Origin: Vampirovibrionales bacterium
GTDB taxonomy: Bacteria > Cyanobacteriota > Vampirovibrionia > Vampirovibrionales > JAGQHJ01
DNA length: 29,868 nucleotides
Reading direction: 5' to 3'
Assembly (NCBI GenBank): GCA_025451145.1
Contig: JANWKX010000076.1
Coordinates: 1-29,868 of the forward strand
Shown: one piece after another, positions 15,394-23,528 of the stretch
Layout of the letters: each line of letters starts with the position of its first letter
Numbering within the stretch: the first letter of the stretch is position 1
Notes under the pieces: generated by a model
What the model was told of the DNA's origin: nothing
The model's database searches: none
The model's input: only the letters and a program-made list of their open reading frames with translations
Position numbers and translations under genes: made by a program

Positions 15394-16102
15394 GAAGATA
15401 ATCCTCGTGTTGCAAGGTAAGGAGCATATCCACTGTTGTGGAGGGGTTCTGAAGATAAGATTCCAGAACCTGTCGAATCATATTGAAATCGCCAAAGGCA
15501 CGACAAGCCACTTGATTCTCAATGCAATACTTCAATAAAGATGATTTTGCAAAAAGAATGTCTGCATCCTTTGCCCAGCATAAATCGCTACGGCCATCAC
15601 CAATGACCACACGCTGATATTGCCGCGCAGAGGTCTGCTCCAAAACACGGCATTTACATAAGCCTGCCCGACAATCGGCATCGGGTGGGGCAAATGGAAA
15701 CGATAAGGACAGCTTCCCATCTTCCGGGGAAATCTCAAGGCGATTTGCCCAAACGCCATCGACGTGAATCCCCTCTCGTTCGAGGATGGCCTGAATCACC
15801 CGATCCATCCCCTCACTGACAACAACAAGCGGAATCTGCTTCTGGGCGCACCAAGTTACAAAATCCGGGAAGGTTGGATCCACATGGAGTCTTTCCAGCA
15901 TGGATTCAATGGCGGGCCAGCCACCTTGGATCAGGGGAATTTGTTCGGCCATACATTCCCGAGACCCAATTTCTCCCTTTACCCACCGTTCTTCAATGGC
16001 TTCCCACAAGGGATCAGCCAAGTGGGTCAGGAGGAAATCCACAGTGTCTTTTTGGGTAATGGTGCCATCAAAATCACAGAAAATACGAAGTGGTTTTTTC
16101 AT
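15386..16102 (-). CDS. HAD-IB phosphatase (MtnX/SerB-like)
   Basis: A 238-residue haloacid dehalogenase-type phosphatase. Motif I is DFDGT (D10 nucleophile, D12 acid/base), motif II lies at VVSEG, and motif IV is GDGRSD. The overall form, with MtnX-like FCDFDGTIT, a small helical cap and a Cys-containing segment CRAGLCKC, resembles enzymes that dephosphorylate small phosphomonoesters. Examples are 2-hydroxy-3-keto-5-methylthiopentenyl-1-phosphate, phosphoserine and phosphoethanolamine. No other methionine-salvage gene is nearby, so an MtnX role is not supported by context. It starts 10 bases after the aminotransferase stop and overlaps the hydrolase gene. Confidence 0.87.
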   Translation of the reverse strand: MKKPLRIFCDFDGTITQKDTVDFLLTHLADPLWEAIEERWVKGEIGSRECMAEQIPLIQGGWPAIESMLERLHVDPTFPDFVTWCAQKQIPLVVVSEGMDRVIQAILEREGIHVDGVWANRLEISPEDGKLSLSFPFAPPDADCRAGLCKCRVLEQTSARQYQRVVIGDGRSDLCWAKDADILFAKSSLLKYCIENQVACRAFGDFNMIRQVLESYLQNPSTTVDMLLTLQHEDYLHA

Positions 16103-16112
16103 CAGACAATAT

Positions 16113-17540
16113 CTAGTTTTGCTTACATTCAGTGATCAGTTGATCCAGCAGGTCATGGGCCAGATCCATTTCCTCAACGGTAATTTCCAAAGAGGGCGCC
16201 AGGGTGACAACATTTTTGTAGTAGCCGCCGATATCTAAAACCAATCCCATCTTTTTACCGTTAACATTGAGATTGCCTTCTAGTCCTCGTTGGAACATCC
16301 TGTCGGCCAAGGCCCTACTAGGTGTATAGCCATCGGCCTCACACATTTCCATTCTCAGGGCAAGCCCCAGGCCATCCACATCGCCAATTTCTTTATGTTT
16401 CTTCTGAAGTGATTTCAGGATATTCAGGAAGTAAGCCCCTTTTTCAGGAACCGTCTCTTCATAATTTCCTTCTTTAAAGATTTTCATCACTTCAAGGCCA
16501 GTGGCTGTCCCTAAACTATTGGACGAAAAGGTTGAATGGGTTGAGCCAGGACCAAATTTATCGGGGCTAATCAGCTCCTCTTTGGCCCATAAGCCGGAGA
16601 GGGGATTTAAACCGTTGGTCAGGGCTTTACCAAAGACCATGATGTCGGGTTTAACCCCAAAATTCTCCATGGCCCAAAGTTTACCGGTTCGGAAAAAGCC
16701 CATTTGAATTTCATCATCGACCAAGAGAATACCCCGTTCTTTACAGATTCTGGCTATCTCAGGGAAATATTCTTTAGGGGGGATGACATAGCCACCCGTT
16801 CCTTGAATAGACTCTACAAAGAAAGCGCCAAACTCTGCTTTGCCCGTTTTGGGGTTCCAGGTTCCGGTATATTCGTGCTCAAACTTGCGTTCAAACTGCT
16901 TTACGCAGTGCATCCCGCATGAATCCGGCTTTTTATCATAGGGACATCTAAAACAGTATGGAAATGGAACAAATTCCGCCCGATCTCCGAACTCGCCAAA
17001 GGGCTCTCGGTAACGATAAGACGAAGTAATGGCCGATGCGCCCAGGGTTCTGCCATGATATCCACCCTCATAGGCCAGCATATGCTGCTTTCGGGTGTGC
17101 TTGCGAACCAGCTTCAAGGCATCTTCAACAGCCTGAGAACCACCCACATTGAAATGCACTCTGCCTTTTTCGCCAAAAGCGCTCTTGGCGCTATCGACGA
17201 TCATGCTCGCCAATTCCACTTTTTCTTTATGAAGGTACTGGCAAGCCAATTGAGGCAGCTTGTCAATCTGTTGTTTCAGGGCATTATTCACCCGCTGATT
17301 GGCATATCCCAGATTGACGGCAGAGTACCACATCTGAAGATCCAGATAAGGGGTTTCATTATAATCGTAAAGATAACTCCCCTCGCAATTCTCGAAAAAC
17401 TTTGGCCGTTCTGCATAATGAACGGTATCGCCATGGGAGCAGACATCTTTCTCAATGGCCAACAAGGCATCTTCAAACTGTTCACCGGTCATAGAACCTT
17501 CAGAGAGGGGAAGGGTTGGGGTGTAAGATGTAGAACTCAA
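16113..17540 (-). CDS. Class III PLP aminotransferase with four-cysteine insert
   Basis: A 475-residue fold-type I, class III (omega) aminotransferase of the GABA/ornithine/lysine-6-aminotransferase group. The PLP lysine is K305 (FGKALTNG), preceded by the phosphate-site Asp in LLVDDEIQMG. GGSQAVEDALKL and YHGRTLG are typical class III features. A Cys-rich segment, C196-x2-C199-x8-C208-x3-C212, occupies the place where mammalian GABA aminotransferase carries iron-sulfur ligands. The start is TTG at 17540 with a perfect AGGAGG six bases upstream. It is the first gene of the seven-gene minus-strand operon and would move an amino group to or from a terminal aldehyde or ketone. The substrate is not determinable. 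Confidence 0.9.
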   Translation of the reverse strand: MSSTSYTPTLPLSEGSMTGEQFEDALLAIEKDVCSHGDTVHYAERPKFFENCEGSYLYDYNETPYLDLQMWYSAVNLGYANQRVNNALKQQIDKLPQLACQYLHKEKVELASMIVDSAKSAFGEKGRVHFNVGGSQAVEDALKLVRKHTRKQHMLAYEGGYHGRTLGASAITSSYRYREPFGEFGDRAEFVPFPYCFRCPYDKKPDSCGMHCVKQFERKFEHEYTGTWNPKTGKAEFGAFFVESIQGTGGYVIPPKEYFPEIARICKERGILLVDDEIQMGFFRTGKLWAMENFGVKPDIMVFGKALTNGLNPLSGLWAKEELISPDKFGPGSTHSTFSSNSLGTATGLEVMKIFKEGNYEETVPEKGAYFLNILKSLQKKHKEIGDVDGLGLALRMEMCEADGYTPSRALADRMFQRGLEGNLNVNGKKMGLVLDIGGYYKNVVTLAPSLEITVEEMDLAHDLLDQLITECKQN

Positions 17541-17568
17541 GCGAAACCTCCTACAATATCAATTCCCT

Positions 17569-17574
17569 TTTATA
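17569..17574 (-). promoter_or_regulatory. Possible -10 box of the aminotransferase operon
   Basis: On the minus strand TATAAA lies 28 bases before the TTG start, leaving a very short leader that still contains the AGGAGG site. No convincing -35 element is present at 17 bases. Confidence 0.3.
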
Positions 17575-17768
17575 ACGTGGGGAGAGAAACAAAATTGATC
17601 ACACATGGTACCCATCAAATTTTGGGTGAGCTTATCATACTGGCCATAACTTTCATCAACCTTACAGATCATCTTTGATAAAATTGTTTTTTCAGATTAG
17701 TCAAATGTTAGCATTTAGCCGTTGGGTCTATTACTGGGTTGGATTCAATCATAGCGATTTTCCTTTAC

Positions 17769-17797
17769 TTGGATATGGGCTTTAAAGGCGATATGAT
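17769..17797 (+). promoter_or_regulatory. Sigma-70-type promoter of the OmpR-family two-component operon
   Basis: TTGGAT (17769-17774) and TATGAT (17792-17797) are separated by exactly 17 bases, close to the consensus TTGACA/TATAAT. The predicted transcript would start about 30 bases before the GTG at 17836. Confidence 0.6.
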
Positions 17798-17835
17798 AAT
17801 GCACAGTAACATCGAATTGCTAAGGAAGATTCTGA

Positions 17836-18504
17836 GTGCGCGTTCTGCTGGCCGAAGATGATAGCATTTTGTCTGATGGTATTACGATTGCCCTCCGACA
17901 ATCCGGCTATGCCGTAGATTGTGTCCATAGCGGAGAAGAAGCCGACTATGCTATAAGTAACTATCCCTATGATGCGGTGGTGCTGGATTTGGGCCTTCCT
18001 CTTCTGGATGGTCTTGACGTTCTCAAAAACGCACGCGAGAGAGGTTTAAGGGTTCCTATTTTGATTTTAACCGCCCGGGATACGGTTGAAGATCGCATCA
18101 TTGGGCTGGATTTAGGGGCTGATGATTATTTGATTAAGCCATTTGCCTTACCTGAGCTGGAAGCTCGAATCCGGGCACTTATTCGCCGAAACCATTCAGA
18201 AGTTCGTTCAGAGCTGATTTATGGCCCTATACGCCTTGATCTTTCAAGCCGACGGGTTTACGTTCAAGATGAATCTGTTGACTTAGCCCCCAGGGAATTG
18301 GGAATTCTGGAAGTCCTACTGATGCATGTTGGCCAAATTGTGAGTAAAGAGCAACTGGTTGAACATCTATACGGTTGGGAGGAAGAAGTCGGCGAAAACG
18401 CCATTGAAGTGTATATTCATCGCCTTCGAAAAAAACTGGAGCCGGCAGGATTTAACTTTAGAACGATTCGTGGGCTGGGCTATCTGGTTGAGAATTCAGT
18501 ATGA
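17836..18504 (+). CDS. OmpR/PhoB-family response regulator (TctD/QseB-like)
   Basis: A 222-residue DNA-binding response regulator. The N-terminal receiver has the acidic pair D8/D9, phospho-acceptor D51 (VVLDLGLPLLDG), switch Thr (ILTARD) and Lys (LIKPF). The C-terminal winged-helix domain (about 125-220) shows VDLAPRELGILEVLL and the recognition helix region VEVYIHRLRKKL-like (AIEVYIHRLRKKLEPAG). The start is GTG, with AAGGAAG seven bases upstream. The stop overlaps the kinase ATG by 4 bases (ATGA). Genes of this subtype commonly control outer-envelope or metal/carboxylate responses. It may also act on the divergent aminotransferase operon, 295 bases away, but no binding site was recognised. 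Confidence 0.94.
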   Translation: MRVLLAEDDSILSDGITIALRQSGYAVDCVHSGEEADYAISNYPYDAVVLDLGLPLLDGLDVLKNARERGLRVPILILTARDTVEDRIIGLDLGADDYLIKPFALPELEARIRALIRRNHSEVRSELIYGPIRLDLSSRRVYVQDESVDLAPRELGILEVLLMHVGQIVSKEQLVEHLYGWEEEVGENAIEVYIHRLRKKLEPAGFNFRTIRGLGYLVENSV

Positions 18505-19928
18505 GCGTTAAATTTAACTCTATTCGAAGCCAATTACTCAGCTGGCTGATGGTCCCCATCCTGACCCTATGGTTGGTGGGAAGTGCTGTAACCTATTTTA
18601 TCGCCATTGATTTTGCCAATGACGCTTATGATGACGCACTTGCCGATACGGCACGCTCTCTTGCAAGCCAGCTACAATTCCAACATGGTCAACTAGAAGT
18701 GGATTTACCGCCTGCTGCCGTTGCAATTCTGGAAGAGGATGATGTCAACAAGCTGTATTACCAAATCATTGGCCCTCATGGACGTTTGATTTCAGGTTCT
18801 CCTTGGATTACCCCTGGAATTCCAGCCAATATGACAGAGAAAATAACCTTTCGAAACGGGCATACCCGCAATAATAAAGTGCGTGTCGCCACGATGAAGC
18901 TATCGCTTGCCAATGCGCCTGAAAACTTGCCGGTTTATATCCAAGTGGCAGAAACCCTGACAGGGCGTGAAAAGTTGGCGGATGAAATTTTAGTGAGTAT
19001 TGTCTTACCCCAATTTTTAATGATTGTTCTAGCAGGATGGATTGTCTGGTTCGGGATAGCCAAGGGGCTTGATCCCTTAGAGCGTGTTCGAGAAGCGGTT
19101 TCAAGACGAACCCCTAAAGATCTGCATCCTTTAAGGGAGAGCGATGCGCCTGTTGAGGTTCGCCCCTTGGTTCAATCCATTAATGGTCTGTTGCATCGAT
19201 TGGCAGAGGATCTGGCAATCCAAAAGCGATTTGCCGCCAATGCAGCCCACCAATTACGGACGCCTTTGGCAGGCTTGAAAACACAAACAGAACTTGCGCT
19301 TCGCCAAAAGGACCCAGAAGATATTTATCATGCCTTAAATCAAATCCAAACCGGCGTCGATCGCGCGGTCCATTTGGTTCAGCAGCTTTTGGCCTTATCA
19401 CGTACGGAACCCGGCGGGCAGCATTCTCAATACACCAAGGTAGACCTTAACACGATTGCTCGTGCCACCACTCGGGACTATGTGCCTGAGGCCTTGAAAA
19501 AAAACATCGATTTGGGATTTGAAGGCAGCGAAACACCGGTTGAAATACAGGGCGATCCCATTAGCCTTAGAGAGATGATCGCGAACCTGATTGAGAATGC
19601 GGTTCGATATACTCAACCGGAGGGGCAGGTGACGGTTCGATTGAAGCATTCGTTGGATGCCATTGAACTTGTGGTTCAGGATAATGGCCCAGGCATCCCG
19701 GTTTCAGAACGATTAAAGGTCTTCGAGCGATTTTACCGAATTTTGGGCAGCGGGGTTGATGGAAGTGGCCTTGGATTGGCCATTGTTTATGAAATTGCCC
19801 AGATACACGGTGCCGAAGTCAGTCTGAATGAAGCACCTAGTGGCCGTGGAACTACGGCGAAAGTCTCCTTTCCGTTAAACTTATCCGCTTCCCTAGGTGA
19901 TTCTGCTACCAGCCTGCTCTCACTCTGA
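18501..19928 (+). CDS. Sensor histidine kinase (TctE/QseC-like)
   Basis: A 475-residue membrane sensor. Transmembrane helix 1 is about residues 12-35 and helix 2 about 162-185, enclosing a ~125-residue periplasmic domain of the 2CSK type. A HAMP-like linker leads to HisKA with phospho-acceptor H250 (AANAAHQLRTPL) and an HATPase with N box (NLIENAVRYT), G1 (DNGPGIP) and G2 (GSGLGLAI). The ATG overlaps the regulator's stop (ATGA), so the pair is co-translated. The signal sensed by the periplasmic domain is unknown; it has no recognisable metal-binding cluster. Confidence 0.94.
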   Translation: MSVKFNSIRSQLLSWLMVPILTLWLVGSAVTYFIAIDFANDAYDDALADTARSLASQLQFQHGQLEVDLPPAAVAILEEDDVNKLYYQIIGPHGRLISGSPWITPGIPANMTEKITFRNGHTRNNKVRVATMKLSLANAPENLPVYIQVAETLTGREKLADEILVSIVLPQFLMIVLAGWIVWFGIAKGLDPLERVREAVSRRTPKDLHPLRESDAPVEVRPLVQSINGLLHRLAEDLAIQKRFAANAAHQLRTPLAGLKTQTELALRQKDPEDIYHALNQIQTGVDRAVHLVQQLLALSRTEPGGQHSQYTKVDLNTIARATTRDYVPEALKKNIDLGFEGSETPVEIQGDPISLREMIANLIENAVRYTQPEGQVTVRLKHSLDAIELVVQDNGPGIPVSERLKVFERFYRILGSGVDGSGLGLAIVYEIAQIHGAEVSLNEAPSGRGTTAKVSFPLNLSASLGDSATSLLSL

Positions 19929-19970
19929 AAAATGTTTATTCAGGGTTGCAATAAGCGCATAAGCCTCAAT

Positions 19971-20360
19971 TCAATAGGTTTTTCTGACAATAAAGGTGTA
20001 CTGGCATCTTGATGAAATCTGCGGATGCTGAATCACCCGGAAAAGGAATTGAAAGCCGCTTGATATCAGGCTTGGATTAAGGGATACCTTCTGATAGAGG
20101 CTCAATAAATGAACTTCAAAACAGCCATGAAGCTCATTAGGGTTGAGGCCAAAACTATGGATTTCTACCCCTGGAAGCGCCTCTCCAAGGAATGTTGTTT
20201 TTAAGTCATCCAGAATGGATTTTTCGATAAGACCGCCCATAATCACATCGGTTTTGGCTTCAGGGGTCATCACAAGGGCAAATTTATCTCCGAAAAGCTC
20301 TCCATCAGCAAGCTGTTGAAGAGCCCTTTTTGCCGTTTCGGCCAAAAAGACTTCTGTCAT
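19971..20360 (-). CDS. Hypothetical protein
   Basis: A 129-residue protein with a strong ribosome site (AAGGAG, seven bases before the ATG), which supports it as a real gene. No known family is recognised. The sequence is mixed alpha/beta with one Cys near residue 80 and an aromatic/basic C-terminus (YTFIVRKTY); there is no signal peptide or membrane helix. It converges with the kinase gene, leaving 42 bases in which no clear terminator hairpin is visible. Confidence 0.75.
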   Translation of the reverse strand: MTEVFLAETAKRALQQLADGELFGDKFALVMTPEAKTDVIMGGLIEKSILDDLKTTFLGEALPGVEIHSFGLNPNELHGCFEVHLLSLYQKVSLNPSLISSGFQFLFRVIQHPQISSRCQYTFIVRKTY

Positions 20361-20678
20361 GATTCCGCTCCTTAATGGCTTAAGGCGAATAATTTAAAAA
20401 ACACTTGCACCTTTTTTTATTATTTCAATGGACTCGCCAACAAGCTATTGCCGTATCAGGCAGTTTTCTGGGGATTCGGTCGGCAAATCTATCTTGTCCT
20501 AATGCGGATGGACACAAGTACTTTGCACTTTAAACAGGTTGAACCCCCTTATGTCGACTATGCTTAAGCATTATCAGCAGATTGGCATTCTTAGCAAAAC
20601 GCTCTCCTAACGTCAGTTTAAGCCTAAGTGTAACTTGTTACAATATCTTAATATTTATTCATAGAGGCTCAAAAACGT
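20361..20678. other. Non-coding gap upstream of the putative small RNA
   Basis: About 320 bases of AT-rich sequence separate the divergent 129-aa gene and the predicted RNA. No ORF with a ribosome site, repeat or RNA family is visible. It presumably contains the promoter of the minus-strand gene. Confidence 0.4.
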
Positions 20679-20707
20679 TTTACTAAATCTTTATATTTTG
20701 CTAATCT
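20679..20707 (+). promoter_or_regulatory. Promoter of a putative small RNA
   Basis: TTTACT (20679-20684) and TAATCT (20702-20707) are 17 bases apart. The second is preceded by TGC, forming an extended -10 element. Predicted transcription start is about 20714, with a strong terminator ~110 bases later and no gene between. Confidence 0.5.
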
Positions 20708-20713
20708 ATCATC

Positions 20714-20855
20714 AGGTTGGAATTGCATTGAAGACGCTTGAATCAACATTTGAAGTGGTTGGGGTGGTAAAAGTTTGGTAATGGATGTCAGAGGGGAACT
20801 TAGGTCAAGCTAGTTCCAAAGCGAGGAGGAGATTCAAAGAATCTCCTTTTTCTTT
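20714..20855 (+). ncRNA. Putative small non-coding RNA
   Basis: The stretch lies between an extended -10 promoter and a strong intrinsic terminator (20827-20855). It contains a second hairpin at 20795-20817 (GGAAC/GTTCC with a bulge and further TAG/CTA pairing). The only ATG ORF is 10 codons without a good ribosome site. I do not recognise 6S, tmRNA, RNase P or a known riboswitch. It could be an independent small RNA or a terminated leader of the lptD-like gene downstream. Confidence 0.45.
20827..20855 (+). terminator. Rho-independent terminator of the putative small RNA
   Basis: A perfect 9-bp stem (AGGAGATTC / GAATCTCCT) with an AAA loop is followed by TTTTCTTT. There is no annotated gene within 460 bases upstream on this strand, which is the main argument for an RNA gene. 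Confidence 0.85.
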
Positions 20856-20989
20856 ATGTTAGTGCCGTTGGATCAAACGTATTTTTGTCTCAATTGACCC
20901 TTTAACAAGCGGAGAACAATCCATCTAGGAGCACTAACCTTAGCATTTTTGTTTTGCCCCATCATATCTATGGCTGTCCGAATGAGCCT

Positions 20990-21018
20990 TTGCTAGAATA
21001 GATAAGAATTGTTATAGC
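20990..21018 (+). promoter_or_regulatory. Promoter of the lptD-like gene
   Basis: TTGCTA and TATAGC are separated by 17 bases, 46 bases before the TTG start; the GAGG ribosome site lies between. Confidence 0.5.
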
Positions 21019-21063
21019 TCTCGCGGCTGGCGCACTTGCCTTGCCCCTTTTGATGAGGCGATA

Positions 21064-23196
21064 TTGTTGTTTAGGGTTTTACCTGTATTGAAGAGGGCTT
21101 CCATAGGGCTCATTTACCTACTATGTAGTTCCTGTTTCGCATTTGCCGATACCTCCTCTCTGTCCGTACCTCTACCAGAATCACCGAGCCAATCTGTTGT
21201 GGCTCAATCGGTGCCGACAGTTCAAACTGCACCACCTCAGCAATCCACCAGTCCTTTACCACAGCCCAACGGGCAGCAACTCCATCTTCAAGGAACGGAT
21301 CCGGCAACAGGTCAAGTGGTCAATATTGACATTAACAGTAATTCTTTGAGCTATAACTCCCAATCCGGTATTTATACCGTAACTGGTGATGTCTATATCA
21401 TTGTCCCTCAAAAAGGACTTGAATTGCTTGCCGATAAGGCCACCTATAACCCCAAAACTGCCGATATGGTGGCTACAGGTAATGTGTTTATTATTACCAA
21501 GGACAAGGTGATTGGGAGCGTTGCCGCGCAATTTGATTTGAAAAAAAACGTTTCCTTTTATGCTTATCCCCGATCGGTCACCAATAGTTTTCGGATTCGG
21601 TCCCAATCTGCGATTCGGACCGAACAATATATTGTTATGCAGAAAGGGCGAGCGATTCTAGAACCTCAGATTTTGAATAAGCTTAGCCCAAGATTCAAGA
21701 GTCGGGGTATTTTCTTTGGACCGGGTGCTTTTTACTCCTATTACAGTGCGACTCGAAAAGAACTCTTTTTGAGTGGGGATGCCGGAACGTTACTGACAAC
21801 AGGCCGAGGCCAAGACTCGGTTTATGATACGGATTTAAGCGGCGTAACATTCAAGAACGGGCAACCTCTGATTCCCAACAAACCGATTAGCCCAAGAGAT
21901 GTTGCTGCAGCCGATTTTAATACCAATGGCACCATGTTTCAATTCAAATCCAATACGGTTGATATCCACAGATTACCCAAAGGCTTTGATGAAATTACAT
22001 TTAAGCGGGCAAATTTCAGCTATCGTAATATGCCATTGTTTTTTGCGCCTCGCCTGCACTTTGGGTACAACGAAAAAAACAGGTTTCTGACGTTTCTGGG
22101 GCCCGATTTGGGTTATAGCATTAACTACGGTGGACTTTACGGTGGGCCTTCCTTTAGCCATCCCTTATTTGATGGTTGGTTTCGGGTCACGCCAATTTTA
22201 ACTTATGGTGGCGGCTATCGAAACGAGGTGACATCAGGCAAAACAACCTATGTTAGCCCCAAGTTAGGCATTGGCATTCTGGCGCACTATCGTTCTCCGG
22301 AAAACCGAACGGATTTTCAGTATGGTTCAACACTTCAGGAGCCCACTTTATACAGCGAAACCCGATTGTTTGGCCGTAGTAACGATCGCCTTCGTTTTGG
22401 CGTCAACCAATATTATGGAAATGGCTTTTTCGGTAGTGAGCGCCCTCTATATATTGGAGAACTTGCTGATTACCGGCAGTTTAACTTCATTCCCAATACG
22501 GTTTTCAGGACTTTCGCCTCTGCTGATATTGCCCGGGATAACTTCTCCCCCACCAGGCAACAGAACTTTTTCGTCAGCCCCAGAGAGAATCAAGTTGTCA
22601 CAACAGAGCGTCTGCAGCTCCAATGGCAGCTCATTAACGCTAAGCCCTTGGTTCAACTAGGGCATTTTGCAGCCCTTGGAGCTATGACCCAAGGACGCAC
22701 CAACTACTATGGGACAGGCGATACCTATACGGTCTTACAAGGCGGTCCCTATGCAACGGTTGTCTTAGGGCCCGTATTCAATCAGTTTCGATATATGTAT
22801 ACAACAACCGCAGGCGCCTCTCCATTCGTGTTTGATACCTATTACTTCGGACGAAACAGCTTTACGACAGTGAATTCCATTGATTTAACAAAGTATGTGA
22901 CGGTTGGCGCCATGAATATTTTAAGCTTAAGCCGAGATAATGCTAAGAACGCCTTATTGGTTGATCAACAGGTGTTTATCTCGATTGGTTCTAAAAACAT
23001 TCGCTTTTCACTCGCCTTTGATACTATTCAAAAGCGATCCTTCTTTGGCGTCATTTTGAACCCTCAAGGAGGCAACGTCATGATGGACTTTAACCATATG
23101 AATGTCTATCAACCTGGCTATAACCCGCGTCATCAAACACCCTTGGCTCTGCCGGACAGGATTCAGGAAGTCATTCGCCAAAATCCAATGCCTTAA
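21064..23196 (+). CDS. lptD: LptD/OstA-like outer-membrane LPS assembly protein
   Basis: A 710-residue exported protein. The signal peptide (KRASIGLIYLLCSSCFAFA, cleavage before DTSS) is followed by a Pro/Gln/Ser-rich linker. Then comes an OstA/LptA-type beta-jellyroll (about 80-170: YTVTGDVYIIVPQKGLELLADKATYNPKT). The rest is long, aromatic and Gly-rich with alternating beta strands, consistent with a C-terminal outer-membrane barrel. In Proteobacteria LptD delivers lipopolysaccharide to the outer leaflet together with LptE. The TTG start has GAGG five bases upstream. Length is slightly short of E. coli LptD (784), and the paired Cys residues of classical LptD are not seen. A dedicated terminator follows, and the gene stands alone. 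Confidence 0.82.
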   Translation: MLFRVLPVLKRASIGLIYLLCSSCFAFADTSSLSVPLPESPSQSVVAQSVPTVQTAPPQQSTSPLPQPNGQQLHLQGTDPATGQVVNIDINSNSLSYNSQSGIYTVTGDVYIIVPQKGLELLADKATYNPKTADMVATGNVFIITKDKVIGSVAAQFDLKKNVSFYAYPRSVTNSFRIRSQSAIRTEQYIVMQKGRAILEPQILNKLSPRFKSRGIFFGPGAFYSYYSATRKELFLSGDAGTLLTTGRGQDSVYDTDLSGVTFKNGQPLIPNKPISPRDVAAADFNTNGTMFQFKSNTVDIHRLPKGFDEITFKRANFSYRNMPLFFAPRLHFGYNEKNRFLTFLGPDLGYSINYGGLYGGPSFSHPLFDGWFRVTPILTYGGGYRNEVTSGKTTYVSPKLGIGILAHYRSPENRTDFQYGSTLQEPTLYSETRLFGRSNDRLRFGVNQYYGNGFFGSERPLYIGELADYRQFNFIPNTVFRTFASADIARDNFSPTRQQNFFVSPRENQVVTTERLQLQWQLINAKPLVQLGHFAALGAMTQGRTNYYGTGDTYTVLQGGPYATVVLGPVFNQFRYMYTTTAGASPFVFDTYYFGRNSFTTVNSIDLTKYVTVGAMNILSLSRDNAKNALLVDQQVFISIGSKNIRFSLAFDTIQKRSFFGVILNPQGGNVMMDFNHMNVYQPGYNPRHQTPLALPDRIQEVIRQNPMP

Positions 23197-23210
23197 AAAG
23201 CGCATCACAA

Positions 23211-23244
23211 AAAAGCACCTAAGTTTTAAGGCTCAGGTGCTTTT
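23211..23244 (+). terminator. Terminator between the lptD-like gene and ferredoxin
   Basis: Ten complementary bases (AAAAGCACCT / AGGTGCTTTT) plus two more inner pairs after one mismatch, ending in TTTT, lie 15 bases after the lptD-like stop. On the minus strand the same hairpin ends in a T run after the ferredoxin gene, so it can work in both directions. Confidence 0.88.
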
Positions 23245-23288
23245 CAAAATAGTATTTCAGTAACTTATTTGTGAGGGGTTAACCGGGT

Positions 23289-23528
23289 TTATTTGAATTT
23301 GGAAGCGTTCAAGTCGATGAATTGTTTTTGTCCTTCAGGAACTTCCGAATCCATGTAAATGGCATTAACGGGGCAAGCTGGTTCACAGGCACCGCATTCA
23401 ATACATTCATCGGGATTAATGTAGAGTTGTGGCTCTCCATCCAATTCATAGATACAATCAACCGGGCAAACATCGACGCACGCTTTATCCTTAACGCCGA
23501 CGCAAGGTTCCGTGATAACGTAAGGCAT
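23289..23528 (-). CDS. 7Fe-type ferredoxin ([3Fe-4S]/[4Fe-4S])
   Basis: A 79-residue ferredoxin with the cysteine layout of bacterial seven-iron ferredoxins. C9-x7-C17 and distant C52 match the 3Fe-4S ligands; C21, C42, C45 and C48 match the 4Fe-4S ligands; C25 is the extra Cys also seen in that family (CPVDC). The protein is acidic and soluble, as expected for a low-potential electron carrier. A perfect AGGAGG lies six bases before the ATG, suggesting high expression. No partner oxidoreductase is adjacent; the nearest redox gene is the nitroreductase 2 kb away. Confidence 0.95.
   Translation of the reverse strand: MPYVITEPCVGVKDKACVDVCPVDCIYELDGEPQLYINPDECIECGACEPACPVNAIYMDSEVPEGQKQFIDLNASKFK

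Noticed and set aside
17055..17678. 207-codon plus-strand ORF antisense to the aminotransferase
   Set aside because: It covers a well-conserved enzyme in the opposite strand and extends over its promoter; no ribosome site or domain.
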